24,530 bases of DNA, taken from assembly GCA_034666665.1 (NCBI GenBank), contig JAXDLK010000085.1, forward strand, positions 1 to 24,530, read 5' to 3'. The position numbers were made by a program, and so were the translations under genes. This DNA is from JAXDLK01 sp034666665. Lineage in GTDB: Bacteria > Desulfobacterota > Binatia > JACPRU01. The notes below the pieces were generated by a model that saw only the letters and a list, made by a program, of their open reading frames with translations, was not told the DNA's origin and made no database searches. This document shows positions 21,386 through 24,530 of the stretch, piece after piece (position 1 is the first letter of the stretch; each line of letters starts with the position of its first letter).

Positions 21386-21415
21386 TTGATAACCACAGAC
21401 GCCGACTTAGATAGT
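21386..21415 (+). promoter_or_regulatory. Candidate promoter of groES-groEL
   Basis: TTGATA (21386-21391), 18 nt, GATAGT (21410-21415) resembles a sigma-70 promoter. A small hairpin CCCCG/CGGGG (21416-21420 with 21428-21432) follows around the expected transcription start. I find no CIRCE repeat (TTAGCACTC-N9-GAGTGCTAA) and no sigma-32 pair with proper spacing in 21292-21464. Confidence 0.35.
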
Positions 21416-21464
21416 CCCCGCGCCCATCGGGGCGCCAAATACTCGTGTACGTGGAGGACTCGGC

Positions 21465-21758
21465 ATGGGGCAGCGCGTGAGGCCGCTTCACGATCGACTG
21501 ATCGTCAAGCGAAGTGAAGAAGAGGAAAAGACCAAGGGCGGGATCATCATTCCCGACACCGCCAAGGAGAAACCGCAACAGGCAAAGGTCGTTGCCGTCG
21601 GTCCTGGACGTCGCGACGATGGCAAGGTCATCCCGCTGGACGTCAAGGCGGGCGACACGGTGCTGATCGCCAAGTACGCAGGCACCGAGATCAAGCTCGA
21701 CGGCGAGGAACATTTGATCCTGCGGGAAGACGAAGTGCTCGGCGTCGTCGAGTCCTGA
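21465..21758 (+). CDS. groES: Co-chaperonin GroES
   Basis: This 97-aa heptameric lid of the GroEL folding chamber has the family signature VRPLHDRLIVKR at its start. The mobile loop KTKGGIIIPDTAKEKPQQ binds GroEL. Later come VVAVGPGRR, DVKAGDTVLIAKYAGTEIK and the closing LILREDEVLGVVE. Length is standard (95-100). GGAGG lies 7 nt before the ATG. It is the first gene of the two-gene groESL operon, with groEL 36 nt downstream and a strong terminator after it. Nothing looks unusual in the protein. Confidence 0.98.
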   Translation: MGQRVRPLHDRLIVKRSEEEEKTKGGIIIPDTAKEKPQQAKVVAVGPGRRDDGKVIPLDVKAGDTVLIAKYAGTEIKLDGEEHLILREDEVLGVVES

Positions 21759-21794
21759 CCGAATCCGCACAAAGACAAGGGAGGAAGAGAAAAC

Positions 21795-23414
<1,620 letters not shown>

Positions 23415-23437
23415 TCCCCCACCTACGCGACTGCAGC

Positions 23438-23477
23438 AAAACGCCGCCCCGGACGATCTCCGGGGCGGCGTTTTTTT
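23438..23477 (+). terminator. Intrinsic terminator of groES-groEL
   Basis: CGCCGCCCCGG (23442-23452) and CCGGGGCGGCG (23460-23470) form a perfect 11-bp GC stem with a 7-nt loop and are followed by seven T residues. AAAA upstream can extend the stem against the T-run, so it might also work weakly on the - strand. Confidence 0.93.
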
Positions 23478-23605
23478 GTGACCCAGGGGGTCGGGAGTCT
23501 TTTCTCATCGGTCAGGCGACGTCCGCTTCTGCGGTCGTCCACGGCCACCGGCCCGTTCTCATCGGCTTGCTCGGCGCGTTCGCGAGAGGTTAGCTTTCGC
23601 CCCGA

Positions 23606-24530
23606 ATGCCCAATCGACCGCGGCGCATGAGAGTCGTTCCCAAGCCGGCACCCAAGGTGCTCCCGCTATCTGAGCCCCAACCGCCGCCGCTACCGCCGGC
23701 AGGAGCTCTCGCCGAGCTCGACCGCGAGATCACCGCTCGTTACCGGCGCCTGCCGACGCCGCTCAACTCCTACGGCTACGATCCCTTCGGCTTCGATGCT
23801 CGGATCGCCCGCTATCCCGCGATCCTGTTCGCGCTCATGTACAGGTACTGGTTCCGCGTCGAGACCCACGGGATCGAGAACGTGCCCGCCACGGGCCCGG
23901 TCCTCGTCGTCGCGAACCACGCAGGCAACACCTACGCCTGGGACGCGACGATGATCGCCACGGCGATCTTTCTCGAAGCGGAGCCGCCGCGGCTGACGCG
24001 CGGCCTCGCCGAGTTCTACTTGCCGACGATCCCTTTCTTCAACGTCTTCATGCACCGCATGGGATCCGTCGTGGGCACGCCCGAGAACTGCGCGCAGCTC
24101 TTCGATCGTGGCGAGTGCGTGCTGGTCTTTCCGGAAGGGGCGCGCGGCTTCGTCAAGCCGTATCGCAAGGCGTACCAGCTGCAGCGGTTCGGGCTCGGCT
24201 TCATGCGTCTCGCCCTGGAGCACGGCGTGCCGATCCTTCCCGTCGGCGTCGTCGGGTCCGAGGAGCAGAGCCCCGGACTCGCCGACGTGAAGTGGCTCGG
24301 CCGATTGATCGGATCGCCGGCGTTTCCGATCACGGTCACGCTGCCCTGGCTGGGTCCGCTCGGCTTCGTTCCGTTCCCGGTGAAGTACCGACTTCACTTC
24401 GGCCGGCCGATGACGTTCGAGGGCCGCTTCGACGCCGAGGATTCGGAGATCGACCCGCTGGTCGATCGCGTGAAGCAGGAGATCCGGGGGCTGATCGCCC
24501 TCGGTCTTTCGCAGCGGAAGAGCTGGTTCT
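23606..24530 (+). CDS. Lysophospholipid/glycerol acyltransferase family protein, 3' truncated
   Basis: The frame is open to the window end, giving 308 complete codons. Start ATG 23606 is chosen because GAGAGG lies upstream; ATG 23627 in the same frame is the alternative. After a Pro-rich N-terminus (KPAPKVLPLSEPQPPPLPPA) comes ELDREITARYRRLP, then the acyltransferase core: VANHAGNTYAWDATMI (catalytic His, substrate region), HRMGSVVGTPENC, LVFPEGARGFVKPYRKAYQL (glycerophosphate-binding EGxR) and VPILPVGVVGSEEQ. It ends with FGRPMTFEGRF. It should transfer an acyl chain to a lysophospholipid or similar acceptor at the inner membrane. The spacing from His to the expected Asp is longer than the canonical HX4D. 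It follows the groEL terminator by about 130 nt, so it has its own promoter, which I could not identify. Confidence 0.85.
   Translation, partial: MPNRPRRMRVVPKPAPKVLPLSEPQPPPLPPAGALAELDREITARYRRLPTPLNSYGYDPFGFDARIARYPAILFALMYRYWFRVETHGIENVPATGPVLVVANHAGNTYAWDATMIATAIFLEAEPPRLTRGLAEFYLPTIPFFNVFMHRMGSVVGTPENCAQLFDRGECVLVFPEGARGFVKPYRKAYQLQRFGLGFMRLALEHGVPILPVGVVGSEEQSPGLADVKWLGRLIGSPAFPITVTLPWLGPLGFVPFPVKYRLHFGRPMTFEGRFDAEDSEIDPLVDRVKQEIRGLIALGLSQRKSWF

Noticed and set aside
21292..21464. Search for a CIRCE operator or sigma-32 promoter upstream of groES
   Set aside because: No TTAGCACTC/GAGTGCTAA pair was found, and the CTTGAT box has no CCCCAT-type partner at a proper distance.
23502..23565. 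Direct repeat TTCTCATCGG at 23502-23511 and 23556-23565
   Set aside because: Only 10 bases, two copies, not symmetric and not at a promoter I can recognise; too little to call a regulatory site.

Overview
The window is a 24.5 kb piece of a high-GC chromosome. It is almost entirely coding, with short intergenic gaps (none over about 215 bases) and many genes a few bases apart or overlapping. It holds 18 protein genes. The first (CocE-type hydrolase) and last (acyltransferase) run off the edges. I see no rRNA, tRNA, CRISPR array, integrase, transposase gene or phage gene. A putative outer-membrane barrel ending in an aromatic residue, several lipoproteins and Sec-type signal peptides, and a periplasmic cytochrome c/propeller protein suggest a Gram-negative (diderm) bacterium. 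The GC level, the large acyl-CoA dehydrogenase and hydrolase repertoire and a ku-ligD operon suit a soil or sediment member of Myxococcota, Acidobacteriota, Binatota or a related phylum. That placement is inference; no marker here fixes the phylum.

Left part (1-4824): a CocE/NonD-family hydrolase, a short-chain dehydrogenase and an acyl-CoA dehydrogenase on the + strand look like small-molecule or lipid catabolism. A 162-bp nearly palindromic repeat-like element begins inside the acyl-CoA dehydrogenase stop codon. After it comes a signal-peptide-bearing putative outer-membrane beta-barrel protein.

Second part (4840-10412), all on the - strand: an exported LysM protein downstream of an AI-2E-family membrane protein, then a two-gene non-homologous end-joining operon (ku followed 3 nt later by ligD in the order phosphoesterase-ligase-polymerase).

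Middle (10535-16567): a glycine/serine-rich 80-aa lipoprotein gene has its own intrinsic terminator and a leader predicted to fold over its ribosome binding site. Next are a soluble-epoxide-hydrolase homologue and, convergent with it and sharing stop-codon bases, an exported bifunctional-nuclease-domain protein. Then come aat (leucyl/phenylalanyl-tRNA-protein transferase), a HAD-phosphatase/PlsC acyltransferase fusion 5 nt downstream of it, and a soluble orphan histidine kinase with its own plausible promoter.

Right part: a - strand cluster (16585-21291) reads, in transcription order, a YfaP/DUF2135-like lipoprotein, a CarboxypepD-like/cytochrome c/Vgb-like propeller protein, and two overlapping acyl-CoA dehydrogenase subunits that look like a heteromeric enzyme. 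Divergent from it is groES-groEL with a strong terminator, followed by a partial phospholipid acyltransferase.

Most of the window is ordinary housekeeping and catabolic sequence. I did not find a convincing new multi-gene system. The best leads are the palindromic element at 3721-3882, the SD-sequestering leader of the small lipoprotein, and the propeller/cytochrome/lipoprotein cluster linked to the split acyl-CoA dehydrogenase.
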